Assembly: GCA_903820505.1 (NCBI GenBank)
Contig: CAIJHQ010000062.1
Location: forward strand, 62,001 to 126,000
Reading direction: 5' to 3'
Source: Candidatus Omnitrophota bacterium
Lineage (GTDB): Bacteria > Omnitrophota > Omnitrophia > Omnitrophales > Aquincolibacteriaceae
Length of the DNA: 64,000 nucleotides
Made by a program: the position numbers and the translations under genes. Positions 12,401 through 18,345 of the stretch are shown in pieces. Below the pieces are notes generated by a model that saw nothing but the letters and a program-made list of their open reading frames with translations, made no database searches and was not told the DNA's origin. The first letter of the stretch is position 1. Every line of letters starts with the position of its first letter.

Positions 12401-13920
12401 TCGTAAAGCCGGGTTACGTCGTCCCGGAACTGGGGGCTGAGTTGCTTCACCTCGAGGTCCGAGGGCGCGAGCTTCATTTCCCGCGTGACCGCCGCGCTGA
12501 TCTCTTTCAGGCGGGCGACCAACGAGTCCATCCCGACCTGTTCCCTGCGCGCGAGGGCCCTCTGCCAATCCCTGCGGCTCAGTTCCAGGTGAAGGAGCTT
12601 GCGGGCGAGTTCTTCGTCGCGATAAAGTTCAAGCAAGGCCTTCTGGTCAGGGGTCGCCGCGAGGGAGTCCAGGATCCTGTCAAAAAGTGTCTTGATCTCT
12701 TCAAAAAGTCCTTTGGCGTCCAGTTCGCTTTTGAGGATCAAATAGCCGGCATAAAGACTGAAAGCGGGATAATCCCGGAAATAGAACCCTTTGGGGACGG
12801 CTTCCCGGGCGAGCGCCTCGAGCGCGTCGCGCGGCTGAAGCGAATCTCCCTGCGCCTGACGCACGCTCAAACGCTGTTCCCTGAAATTCTCCACCTCCGC
12901 AATGGTGCTTGCAGAAACCCCTTTGGCCTTCAGGAAGAGAATGAGCTTGTCCTTTTCCTCCAGCGCCTTGGCCACGTTAATTTCTTTTTCTCTCATTTGA
13001 AGCGCGAGAAGCCGTGTGATCTGCGGCCATTCCACCTGCGCGAACAGGCTTTCGAGGTCCACGTCCAGGAACCGTTTTGCGTCCGCCGCAAGGCTCTGGA
13101 CGTACGGCATGAATTCGCGGTTCCCCTTTTCAAATTTCTTCCAATCGGCGAGGACGCGACGGAGGTCCTTATTAAAGATCTTCGAGGAAAGAGCTTCCTG
13201 CCGTGCCTCAAAGCCGTTCAGATAACGGTTGACCAGGACTTCCGCCCCGAATACTTTTTTGAGGGCCTCGTAATTATTGCGGTAAAGTTTGGTGTCTTCG
13301 ATCCCGTACCCTTTTGCCCCACCTCCGGTTTTATCCTTTTCAACGGCCGGTGTTTTCTTCACGCCGTCCGCCGTACCGTCCTGTTCAAGAAGATAAAGCT
13401 CAGCGCCCGTGAGCTCGCCTTGCTGGGCCAGAAGGTCCGCGAGTTCCAGATTGCGGGCCTTGTCCGGAAAAAATTTCAAATAGTCGGGGTTCAGGTCTTC
13501 GGCCGCGCCTTCGACGAAGATCGTCTTGATCGCGTAGGTTTTGTTCAGATATGCAAGTAGTTCCTTGATCTTTTTCTGAGCGCCGTAATTGGCGTGGGCG
13601 TTCTGGATGTGGAGCACGACTTTGGAATCGGCGGAAGGAGGCGCTTCCCATATCCCGTCAAGGCTCGCCAGTTCTGATGGGATATCGATGCGAAGGAACC
13701 CCGGCGCCTCACGATTGACAGCGATCTCGATACCGGCCGCAGGCCCCGCAACTGCGACTTGGGAGAATAGAAAGAAGCCTAGCGTCAGCGCGCTGATCGC
13801 CCGAGTCATGATTTTCTTTTTAATCATGGCTACTCGGACGGCCCCAATTTCAGACCCTCTGAAATTGATCGGTATTGGGACCGCTCTTGTCACCCGTCTA
13901 TTTATTCTAAAGGTTGACAT
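6499..13920 (-). CDS. Giant exported multidomain protein (2,473 aa), two degenerate GGDEF-like modules
   Basis: No known family spans the whole protein. A Sec-type signal segment lies at residues 32-58 (basic KKK, hydrophobic core, AVA end), after a 31-residue leader; the first ATG (13920) has Shine-Dalgarno AGGAGAGG and is kept. Residues ~100-570 contain HIQNAHANYGAQ (104-115) and GGFHTDGM (545-552), spaced like a TraB/ChaN-type fold. Residues ~735-985 end in ADDVLYSVKENGRN (969-982), a clear GGDEF C-terminal signature, but the active loop reads GFDEF (799-803). Residues ~1045-1175 look like a second GGDEF, with KAPDEF (1114-1119). Ala/Pro/Thr-rich linkers (~1420-1460, ~1960-2050) and three ARSEVR motifs separate the modules. 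Residues ~1740-1850 are Lys/Glu-rich, probably coiled coil. Both GGDEF loops are altered, so a scaffold or nucleotide-sensing role is likelier than c-di-GMP synthesis, especially if exported. Confidence 0.8.
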   Translation of the reverse strand: MSTFRINRRVTRAVPIPINFRGSEIGAVRVAMIKKKIMTRAISALTLGFFLFSQVAVAGPAAGIEIAVNREAPGFLRIDIPSELASLDGIWEAPPSADSKVVLHIQNAHANYGAQKKIKELLAYLNKTYAIKTIFVEGAAEDLNPDYLKFFPDKARNLELADLLAQQGELTGAELYLLEQDGTADGVKKTPAVEKDKTGGGAKGYGIEDTKLYRNNYEALKKVFGAEVLVNRYLNGFEARQEALSSKIFNKDLRRVLADWKKFEKGNREFMPYVQSLAADAKRFLDVDLESLFAQVEWPQITRLLALQMREKEINVAKALEEKDKLILFLKAKGVSASTIAEVENFREQRLSVRQAQGDSLQPRDALEALAREAVPKGFYFRDYPAFSLYAGYLILKSELDAKGLFEEIKTLFDRILDSLAATPDQKALLELYRDEELARKLLHLELSRRDWQRALARREQVGMDSLVARLKEISAAVTREMKLAPSDLEVKQLSPQFRDDVTRLYDAAFTFYDFARQRENVFYEKMDAVMSRGDASKKAVLITGGFHTDGMTDLFREHNISYGVLTPRLMEKSNEKLYRDTMLQNEQQLFSLSYLELASRLTSYTTQIAQGRKPTESLAKILAAYRRKLPKDLATGRGVADSFNASEASRSNEIALGYLGTVNGKDSYKILGQQTAPEGLEAGIKARSEVRAAEKVSALFGKMVDPLGEKEIGIRKLLERLASLSMEELRKYKIYEGDFDLISRLNFSLGGKGIIGTLGLLKSEEQIIEPTKSPFLEARKMLVEIFKKYDAEIYAGEGFDEFMLLCGPEWREENLEKAIQEFTQAFIGRYEVLRSEKAIDTTHSGFLGNKIDRPYVLRASNDMTGGYILIDRKGIGEGKTRAERLREITKQLGQKFTSIQFESPSRGFFSVSVGAVTFGDVLDLLIGVVDKADGEGKGREYWMERGEKGKMGPDRLNEALVWVRRIADDVLYSVKENGRNAAKIVVDKDELAKFQRTGITRETIERERGVLSSKTPGEGDEDISGCYRQAYGEELITKAGTDLVEIITVQMEYREGVTSRTFNDFQAVKSVGHHGGNEAISRLGRQVRMMLEPGGEALSAKELFDRGYIVYRKAPDEFVIGVFKKAKPMDRGPPAEMAAADKFAQSMKDFLAYDEATKTGYRLEGKEAEKPFNPYLIQTRVSSESFRQLQKLKAEFPKEHLAYRSLSNILETGDAIQLVVWFVEAMKTIQAMRSSAGPEQKKDIVAKLDGELNDALEVNRAERSMIASLVADRKKLGKFLDLYGEAAQYRRREALRDKDLKASESEIVTDQYARQAAVDDLFNGRENIWGIFTDLYGKYFSTPTLGEAFLEFGKRLEALQTSSPSEYAQANRQVMEQIKALQNLRGVDEKDQNFDKLTGKIEEVSSLFLEGASSQGPAATTTIKLQGGVPLRGEDWKATPETTPGPAAANIPVEPTLPEGFTYAVNSNTGSEVLIPIAELSERFNSQKAWVEDGKPHYIPKEPSSGGMNVMAEGYKIATPANIGDIRKSKEIRIVSKEGRVLRGTFGGTRNSPGTFIMNIADIDGLSRQEAVNLNKIIQEGAQVLYLPSPDARSEVRSPGEAAQAGPAVDQRTATDISSTLGSLKTYITYMSPEKAHFRKLFNNLETQSDNFKKTPSSQAYIQIRSAVEPIKKAFIEDEDSGGTAILVRLETALEDLGKQMGVKGAGNVVPTVLRTGVANPKVAVPGLPEAVPKLGEGVLGSPDAISQAFKEIQVNMEELRSGVTRELKLVDWQKLIENEKIREKTIKMLKSKAEALKSEEAKALRANKEKEALEFKKKRENAERALGGFQSFEEQLARGEKAEGTLQIPKEELVAVTKNLLIEQIGMWVGSLGKPLKALQERISKRTSALDETQLRNALAGMQNSFSNSQTALNDVGILGRLKGPLSEIEHKINLEATGLWVSAVKKSEEPVKAALPGLILPAEVQAPAKVIQEPSIALSATEQTPVAQAELKQPPGVTPPVTGQTPEASTGEVLSAVAGQKAIPAATATTGAPLESAPLPTGIELSQKGTEFVGSRLEEGIKESANIVAQAKTLPEPAMDFKKIELGTFLSAGAIVLGGPTAQERKQYQVRGITGNLREKNIGYFLQPLEEDGRPVTGADLIPVRLQKMADDKWEFKLPTKARSEVRVAIEETAKRLTEVVGNMDPETVDVLLRTHFSDVKIADADKDMDVALKVAFLVHGILELNNSDPVEAARQMTVLANVLGAGAMQTILKALPKEHTLPVSDASVKSTVVFYVTQENYEQHLAVAKIMAVLNAGLTYIFVGDNEVTVQKVTTESRKWVKEMSGRSIPDLANRLQSSTEKLFNKTMAPALQARTGVILAVADGFKATDFSVLAMRAPVVKLEYTGSERTNPAAHTGLVKFSREVAKTGKKMSELTEGLLAGILEKLPEFDQDAFKKGKIAITDNSLKSVVEKIWQEFQSIVQTAVAA
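7411..7428 (-). repeat. ARSEVR linker repeat, copy 3 (residues 2165-2170)
   Basis: On the minus strand GCCCGCTCGGAGGTGAGG encodes ARSEVR at a module boundary before the C-terminal region. The sequence contains GGAGGTGA, complementary to the usual 16S rRNA 3' end. It is identical over 19 nt to copy 1 (11845-11862 plus the next base). Confidence 0.8.
9127..9144 (-). repeat. ARSEVR linker repeat, copy 2 (residues 1593-1598)
   Basis: GCCCGTTCGGAGGTGAGA encodes ARSEVR between the ~1,480-1,590 region and a Pro/Ala/Gly-rich linker. It differs from copies 1 and 3 at two bases but keeps the whole Shine-Dalgarno-like TCGGAGGTGAG core. Confidence 0.8.
11845..11862 (-). repeat. ARSEVR linker repeat, copy 1 (residues 687-692)
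   Basis: GCCCGCTCGGAGGTGAGG encodes ARSEVR between the N-terminal TraB/ChaN-like region and the first GGDEF-like module. Same codons as copy 3, which is unexpected for protein-level selection alone. Confidence 0.8.
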
Positions 13921-14381
13921 ATCCTCTCCTATTGCAATTAAATACTTTATTAACTCCTTTATAAGGCATATTTAAGTGATACCAGCTCAATAGAAAAAAT
14001 CAAGTCTAAAAAAATATTAATCATGTTACGCCTCAAATATCATTTTTTTACTTCTTTTAGTTATTTCTTGCTATATAACATACTGCTATACAATAGAAAG
14101 GTATCTTATGTATTCTGTTTTGTCAATATGCCATACGTCTTTATTTATAATGTCACAACATGTTATGAACAATAGAGTTAAAACATAATATACGGGTGGT
14201 TTAATAGAAATCTCATAACACGGACACTTCGATTTGTCCGGAAACCAACACGCTCAATGATTCGATGGAATGGCCTGGATCCACGCAGTTTGGACCCCTC
14301 GTCGTAGCATCAACCCGTGTTAATTACGCGTAAAATGACGGCGCCCAAAGGCCGGCGCGAGGCATCTCCCGAAAACACTCA
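13921..14381. other. AT-rich intergenic region upstream of the giant gene
   Basis: About 300 nt (13921-14220) are strikingly AT-rich compared with the rest of the window; the remainder is mixed. I see no convincing ORF. It must carry the minus-strand promoter and a long 5' leader for the giant gene. A short hairpin is visible at about 14220-14241 (CCGGACA against its inverted copy). The composition resembles a silenced or horizontally acquired regulatory region, but this is inference. Confidence 0.5.
14098..14126 (-). promoter_or_regulatory. Candidate promoter of the giant exported protein
   Basis: On the minus strand, a perfect TTGACA (14126 to 14121) is followed after 17 nt by TACCTT (14103 to 14098). 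Transcription from here would leave a leader of about 170 nt before the ATG at 13920. The -10 is weak (TAnnnT retained), so confidence is moderate. Confidence 0.4.
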
Positions 14382-14409
14382 TTGACCGTGGAATGGTATT
14401 CCTTATAAT
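14382..14409 (+). promoter_or_regulatory. sigma70-like promoter for tRNA-Asn
   Basis: TTGACC (14382-14387), a 16-nt spacer and a perfect TATAAT (14404-14409). The predicted start near 14416 lies about 130 nt before the tRNA 5' end, so the primary transcript would include the tRNA-like fragment at 14453. Confidence 0.75.
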
Positions 14410-14452
14410 TAGGCTTTCCAAAAATATCCGGGTGCGATCTTTGGCAGGAACG

Positions 14453-14475
14453 GTCATTCCCCTGTCGTTCAGCTA
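14453..14475 (+). pseudogene. 5' fragment of tRNA-Asn (remnant)
   Basis: GTCATTCCCCTGT at 14453-14465 repeats exactly the sequence that begins the intact tRNA-Asn (14544-14556). It continues CGTTCAGCT where the real gene has AGCTCAGCT (D-arm). The rest of the cloverleaf is absent, apart from a GGCGGGGG about 15 nt further on that resembles the 3' acceptor. It looks like a decayed partial duplication. Confidence 0.6.
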
Positions 14476-14583
14476 CCACCAGGCATTTTGGCGGGGGTAA
14501 AGGGTCCGTTTGGAAAATGTTTTATGTTTACGCTCTTTCACAAGTCATTCCCCTGTAGCTCAGCTGGTAGAGCATGCGGCTGT

Positions 14584-15214
14584 GCACGAGTGAGCGAAGC
14601 GAACGAGAGCAAGGGGTACAAGGCAATCCGATGAGGAAGAAAGATAAGCGAAAATACAGCGGTCGCAGGCAGTATCTTATACGGGCGGTTCATGCGAGAC
14701 GGAAAAAAGTTCGTATGATGGCCGTCGAGTATGAGGGAGGCCGGTGTCAAAAATGCGGTTATGATCGTTGTATGGAAGCTTTGGAATTTCATCATCGCGA
14801 TCCGGCTCAAAAGGACTTCAGTATCTCCAGTAAAGGGTATACGCGAAGCTGGAAGCGAGTCCGGGAAGAGCTGGATAAATGCATTATGCTTTGTGCCAAT
14901 TGTCACCGGGAACTTCACGCTCAAAGTTAGCAGCCCCTGAGGGAAACCTCAAGGTGAACAAGCAGGCTAAGTCAGGGAAATCCATCGATGGGCATGGGGT
15001 CCGCCAGAAGCGTCGGCGGATCCGTTCTTCGGCGGACAATCCTGAGCTAGCATCCGCCAAGTTTTGTGGCGGAGGGCAAGTGCAGAGACTTTACACCTGC
15101 TGCCTAAAATCGAGCAGAGCGAGATTTTATCCCGAACGAATGTGCGGTATTCGCTGAAATGCTTGATCATGGCAAAGAGAAAGTCCGACTCTTCAGGCAA
15201 CTGAAGTCAGACCG
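14584..15214 (+). ncRNA. Self-splicing group I intron in tRNA-Asn
   Basis: The guide sequence GUUAGCAGCC (14926-14935) is complementary to the joined exons GGCUGU-UAAC, with the single G-U wobble exactly at the 5' splice site. This gives P1 and P10 together and fixes both ends. The intron ends in G (15214). A P2-like hairpin with a GAAA loop follows (about 14937-14953). An R-like element, CAGAGACUUUACAC (about 15083-15096), and an S-like element, AAAGAGAAAGUCC (about 15174-15186), can pair as P7. A P9-like hairpin CUUCAG-GCAA-CUGAAG lies at 15191-15206. The order and sequences resemble the small bacterial tRNA introns such as the Azoarcus tRNA-Ile intron. Positions of P3-P6 and P8 were not resolved. 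Confidence 0.92.
14631..14930 (+). CDS. HNH homing endonuclease encoded in the intron P1 loop
   Basis: This 99-aa protein is Lys/Arg-rich at the N-terminus (MRKKDKRKYSGRRQY). It then shows an HNH/McrA-type zinc nuclease core: CQKCG, the EFHHRDP motif, and LCANCHRELHA with the second Cys pair and distal His. Small HNH proteins of this kind nick or cut intronless alleles and so spread group I introns. The ORF is open from 14574 inside the tRNA exon, but ATG 14631 is preferred because it lies wholly within the intron; its Shine-Dalgarno is weak (AAGG). The stop codon TAG (14928-14930) lies inside the intron guide sequence, so the ORF fills the P1 loop completely. Whether it is still active is not known. 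Confidence 0.9.
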   Translation: MRKKDKRKYSGRRQYLIRAVHARRKKVRMMAVEYEGGRCQKCGYDRCMEALEFHHRDPAQKDFSISSKGYTRSWKRVREELDKCIMLCANCHRELHAQS

Positions 15215-15276
15215 TAACCGCAGTGTCCCTGGTTCGATCCCAGGCGGGGGAGCCATTTTTCCTGTGAAAAATGACT

Positions 15277-15319
15277 GTCACGGCGAGGGTTATGGTTACC
15301 CTCGTCCGTGACGACCATT
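15277..15319 (+). terminator. Intrinsic terminator after tRNA-Asn
   Basis: GTCACGGCGAGGGT (15277-15290) pairs with ACCCTCGTCCGTGAC (15298-15312) around a TATGGTT loop, with a short T-run after ACCA. It lies 21 nt after the encoded CCA and probably ends the tRNA transcript. Confidence 0.8.
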
Positions 15320-15380
15320 TTTTATAGAAGGTTTTCCGCCGCCAGTCCTGATTTCCTTAGAGGTTCTATGGCTTTTAGGG

Positions 15381-15396
15381 CAGGCGGGGGAGCCAT
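15381..15396 (+). repeat. Direct repeat of the tRNA-Asn 3' end
   Basis: CAGGCGGGGGAGCCAT at 15381-15396 is a 16-bp perfect copy of 15241-15256, which covers the T-arm/acceptor 3' end of tRNA-Asn. Duplicated tRNA 3' ends are the classic mark of integrase attachment sites. Only about 125 bp lie between the copies and no integrase is visible, so this may be an old excision scar or a tandem-duplication relic. Confidence 0.7.
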
Positions 15397-15398
15397 AT

Positions 15399-15438
15399 GA
15401 AAAAGCCGATGTCCTTTGACGGATGTCGGCTTTTTTAT
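15399..15438 (+). terminator. Intrinsic terminator
   Basis: AAAAAGCCGA and TCGGCTTTTTT flank an imperfect inner stem (TGTCC/GGATG region). It follows the second tRNA 3'-end copy directly. A very similar hairpin occurs at 22218-22254. Confidence 0.7.
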
Positions 15439-15459
15439 TTGGTTTCGCCCTGAGGAGAG

Positions 15460-15710
15460 AATCCCTGCCCGCGGGGCAGGGATTGGTTCGTGACCGACAC
15501 CCTTGATGCCTTTAGTCAAGGATGCGTTCGTACTTGAGCCGCAGGCTCAAATGATCCCAGGCCGAAACCCCAGCGGTTTCGGCACGCTCGCGAGATCTTG
15601 ACGATCTCGTCTCCGCAGGCGCCTGCCTGCCGGCAGGCAGGGGGGAGTTTTTATCAATACAGGCGTTACTGTTGTCCATAAAAATCGCGGTCAGCAGTAA
15701 CGCCTTTTTT
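15460..15710 (+). ncRNA. Structured intergenic element 1 with terminator
   Basis: A run of hairpins without a credible ORF. AATCCCTGCCC pairs with GGGCAGGGATT (15460-15484). A module beginning TTCGTGACCGACACCC (15487) is shared with element 3. A perfect 20-bp palindrome built on CCTGCCTGCC lies at 15622-15641, then GGAGTTTTTATCA (from 15644). A strong terminator follows (AGGCGTTACTG 15661-15671 with CAGTAACGCC 15695-15704, then T6). It could be a small RNA gene or a regulatory leader for the radical-SAM gene 87 nt downstream. I do not recognise the family. Confidence 0.5.
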
Positions 15711-15796
15711 ATTCTACTGTAACCACGCAACTTTCCGCATTCTCAATTTCCAAAAAAGACTGCTTTTTTTCTTTCCGGAATAAAAGTAGCTTTTTG

Positions 15797-17347
15797 ATGG
15801 AACATAGATGGTATATTGCTCAAATGAATATCTTCTTGGTTTACGTCAGAGATGAAAATTACTATCGATTACTTCCCGAAGGATTGAACAAAACGCGAGC
15901 CAGCAGCGGGCGGGTAAAAATGATGGCATTTCCACCGCTCGGCATTCAAGTTCTCGCCCCAGTCCTGCGCCAACACGGACACCGGGTGCGAATGTTTGAC
16001 ATGTGTCACCCCCAGATGCAGGCAGAGCATATTGCTCAGGCCGCAATATTAGAGAAGCCTGATATAATCGCTCTCTCATTCCTCTCGGCCACCACCTATC
16101 CTGCCACTAAAGATTTAGCCAGGCGGCTGAAATCAGAAGCGCCGCATATCCCAATCATTGTTGGAGGAGTATTCGCCACCATCAGTGCGGAACATATTCT
16201 GAAGGAATGTCCTGACATCGATTGTGTGGGCGTTGGAGAAGGCGAGGAGTTGCTGCCGGATTATTTGAATAGCCTTGATGATCCGGGGCGAGTGGAGGGT
16301 CTTGTGTGGCGTGCAGAGGGGAAGATCATTAAGAATCCACCCAAACCTCTCATTCAAGATTTGGATAAATTCCCTTATCCTGACCGGACCAGTTTGCCGA
16401 TCGACTACATCGAATCGTTGCCTCTTGACGTTCCCGCGGTATTATCTTTGGACAAATTCTGCACCATGCAGACTTCGCGAGGTTGCCCGTATTCTTGCGT
16501 CTATTGTGATATCCCTCTTCTTTCGCAGAACAAAGTTCGCACCCGTTCGGCAGCCCATGTCTTGGGAGAGATGCAGCAGTTGCATGATATGGGATACCGC
16601 TCTATTTATTTTACAGATGATCACTTTCTGCTTAACGGTCAGCGCATCAATGAAATTTGCCGTGGTATTATCGAACGCAAACTGAAGTTTCGATGGGGTT
16701 GTGAAGGCCGGGTTGATTCGATCGTAGTTGATCAACTACCGATCATGAGTCAGGCCCACTGTAAATTTTTGGCATTTGGCGTGGAGGCCGGTTCGCAAAA
16801 AGTGCTGGAGCGGCTTAAAAAGAACCAGGCTTTAGCCGAAGTTGAGTGCGCAATCAACGAAGCGAAACGGCAGGGGATCAAAAGAGTCCACGGTTTTTTC
16901 GTGATCGGTTCTCCCGATGAAAACAGGGAGGACGTCTTGGCAAGTTTCCGTTTTGCTGCCAAGCTCAAGCTCGATACCTTCAGTTTTAACCGCTTGTGCG
17001 TCTACCGAGGGACTCCTTTGTGGAAAGAGTATGTTGACCGCGGGATCATTGACGACGAGCGAGATTGGGACAAATGGTTCAAATGCTCTGATATTGATCC
17101 GACCGTTTTGCCGAGTGAGGAACTGAACATCTTACGGATGAAAGGGTATGTAAGCCTTTTTACTCACCGAATTTTTCAACGTCCCCTCCAGACCTTAATG
17201 CTTTTGATCACCTTCAGCCGACATATGAAGATTACGGACCTTTTCAAATTACTTTGGAGCCCCTTTCGGAAGCGAGTTTTGACCCGAAAAGCCAATCTTA
17301 CGGCTGGGATGGAGGATGCAGGGCACACGGAGCCCAAACGGAAATAG
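15797..17347 (+). CDS. B12-binding-domain radical SAM protein
   Basis: About 516 aa. The N-terminal ~190 residues look like a cobalamin-binding Rossmann domain (PPLGIQVLAPVLRQHGH, then DIIALSFLS, IIVGGVFAT and GVGEGEELL). A radical-SAM core follows with the 4Fe-4S motif CxxxCxxC in CPYSCVYC, ITSRGCPY-like context (QTSRGCPY), and later HGFFVIGSPDE, typical of the BchE/P-methylase class. These enzymes carry out methylations or rearrangements on lipids, pigments or natural products; the substrate is unknown. ATG 15797 is used, but 15824 (MNIFLVYV) would fit the family equally well; neither has a good ribosome site. It stands alone between structured elements. Confidence 0.85.
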   Translation: MEHRWYIAQMNIFLVYVRDENYYRLLPEGLNKTRASSGRVKMMAFPPLGIQVLAPVLRQHGHRVRMFDMCHPQMQAEHIAQAAILEKPDIIALSFLSATTYPATKDLARRLKSEAPHIPIIVGGVFATISAEHILKECPDIDCVGVGEGEELLPDYLNSLDDPGRVEGLVWRAEGKIIKNPPKPLIQDLDKFPYPDRTSLPIDYIESLPLDVPAVLSLDKFCTMQTSRGCPYSCVYCDIPLLSQNKVRTRSAAHVLGEMQQLHDMGYRSIYFTDDHFLLNGQRINEICRGIIERKLKFRWGCEGRVDSIVVDQLPIMSQAHCKFLAFGVEAGSQKVLERLKKNQALAEVECAINEAKRQGIKRVHGFFVIGSPDENREDVLASFRFAAKLKLDTFSFNRLCVYRGTPLWKEYVDRGIIDDERDWDKWFKCSDIDPTVLPSEELNILRMKGYVSLFTHRIFQRPLQTLMLLITFSRHMKITDLFKLLWSPFRKRVLTRKANLTAGMEDAGHTEPKRK

Positions 17348-17372
17348 TTTCCCCATCCAAGTAACAGCAAAC

Positions 17373-17500
17373 GGTAGTTCCTTCACCAAAATCTTGAGGA
17401 TCTCGACCTCTCCCGAGGTCATGAGCCAGTTGCGAAAGTCGTCCAGGCGGTGGAGTTTTTAGTAAAAAATGGCGGTGACTTCAGGGTTGCCGCCATTTTT
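17373..17500 (+). ncRNA. Structured intergenic element 2 with terminator
   Basis: It begins TAGTTCCTTC (17374), shared with element 4, followed by the GACCTCTCCCGAGGTCA hairpin block also present there. ATCTTGAGGATCTCG and GGAGTTTTTA are shared in near-identical form with element 1. It ends in terminator AAAAATGGCGG/CCGCCATTTTT (17465-17475 with 17490-17500). It lies 25 nt after the radical-SAM stop and could be its 3' UTR or a separate RNA. Confidence 0.45.
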
Positions 17501-17545
17501 ATTTGCCTTCACTGCAGGTTGAACGGACCCGTTCCTTGTGGCAAG

Positions 17546-17672
17546 TTCGCGATCGACACCCGCGGCGCGAAACGCCGAGGGTGCGTGAGTCCTTGAAGCG
17601 AAGAGGAAGGGAATTCCAGGCTGCCTTCAGGAATGAGTTTTTATCAGTGCGGGCGTTACCGTAGTATAATGC
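17546..17672 (+). ncRNA. Structured intergenic element 3
   Basis: TTCGCGATCGACACCC (17546-17561) matches element 1 at 14 of 16 positions. The following hairpin has a different sequence but keeps pairing (CGGCG/CGCCG inside CACCC/GGGTG). The 3' module GAGTTTTTATCAGTGCGGGC then continues GTTACCG, against GAGTTTTTATCAATACAGGC then GTTACTG in element 1. No terminator is visible. It lies about 80 nt upstream of the small membrane-protein gene. Confidence 0.45.
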
Positions 17673-17749
17673 GGTGGTACTTCTTCTTCGAAACGAGCAA
17701 GTTTAAACGAATATCTTTTAGGAGCCTCGCTCAGAAATGAAAATGGAAA

Positions 17750-18337
17750 ATGAAAACGCTTAAAGAAATGATAAGTTTTCTTCTGGGTTTTATGCCGTGG
17801 CTGCTATTCCTCTTTTTTTCGGGTCAGACATTCGCCGGCTTGGAAAGATCGATCATTATAGGTCTTTTAGCCAGCCTGATATTTGGCTTTAGAGAGTTAC
17901 GGAGAGGCTTCCTTCTGCAATGGGGCACTTTGATCTTTTTTATTACTTGCGCGATCGCCGTTGATCTGATGAAATCGATATGGGTCGCAAGAAGCATGGG
18001 GATCATCTCCAACGGATCCCTCGCCTGCCTGATCTGGGGGACGATCTTGATCGGAAAACCTTTCACATTGCAATACGCAAGGGCCGAACTTCCCAAAGAG
18101 CGATGGGACGATCCGGCTCTTATACAAAGCTGCAAGTTTTTGGCGGTTGTGTGGGCATTTTTGCTGACGTTTTTGGCACTGGTGGCCTATCTCAAAAATT
18201 CAAACCCGACCTTGTGGCCCGACCGGGTTAATTTTGACATCAGCATAGCGGTCATTGTGGGAGGGATCGTTTTTACGTCTGTGTATAAAAAATATAAACG
18301 AAATCAATCCCGCCCTAGAAGCAAAGCGGCCGCCTAG
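17750..18337 (+). CDS. Uncharacterised multi-pass membrane protein
   Basis: 195 aa with about five or six membrane segments (roughly 10-30, 33-48, 57-75, 85-102, 126-148, 165-180), a conserved-looking cytoplasmic stretch KPFTLQYARAELPKERW (about 103-119) and a basic tail. I do not assign a function; similar proteins of this size are annotated as uncharacterised or septation-like. The start ATG lies about 25 nt after a TAGGAG, too far for a normal ribosome site, so the start is uncertain. It is flanked by structured elements 3 and 4 rather than by operon partners. Confidence 0.7.
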   Translation: MKTLKEMISFLLGFMPWLLFLFFSGQTFAGLERSIIIGLLASLIFGFRELRRGFLLQWGTLIFFITCAIAVDLMKSIWVARSMGIISNGSLACLIWGTILIGKPFTLQYARAELPKERWDDPALIQSCKFLAVVWAFLLTFLALVAYLKNSNPTLWPDRVNFDISIAVIVGGIVFTSVYKKYKRNQSRPRSKAAA

Positions 18338-18345
18338 AACATCAT

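Larger units (their letters stand above)
14549..15255 (+). tRNA. tRNA-Asn(GUU), interrupted by a group I intron
   Basis: Exon 1 is 14549-14583 and exon 2 is 15215-15255, together 76 nt including an encoded CCA. Exon 1 gives acceptor TCCCCTG, D-arm GCTC-AGCTGGTA-GAGC and anticodon-stem strand TGCGG. Exon 2 gives CCGCA, a five-base variable loop, T-arm CCTGG-TTCGATC-CCAGG and acceptor CGGGGGA-G-CCA. Joining them makes the anticodon loop CTGTTAA, anticodon GTT, as in other bacterial tRNA-Asn genes. The intron lies between anticodon bases 35 and 36. Without splicing no functional tRNA can form, and this is the only tRNA-Asn in the window. Confidence 0.93.

Noticed and set aside
12442-13560. 372-aa open frame antisense to the giant protein
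   Set aside because: No start signal and low-complexity composition. The giant frame is supported by its ribosome site, signal peptide and domain signatures.
14549-15396. Genomic island bounded by tRNA 3'-end repeats
   Set aside because: Only about 125 bp lie between the two 16-bp copies and no integrase or phage gene is visible, so no present island is claimed.
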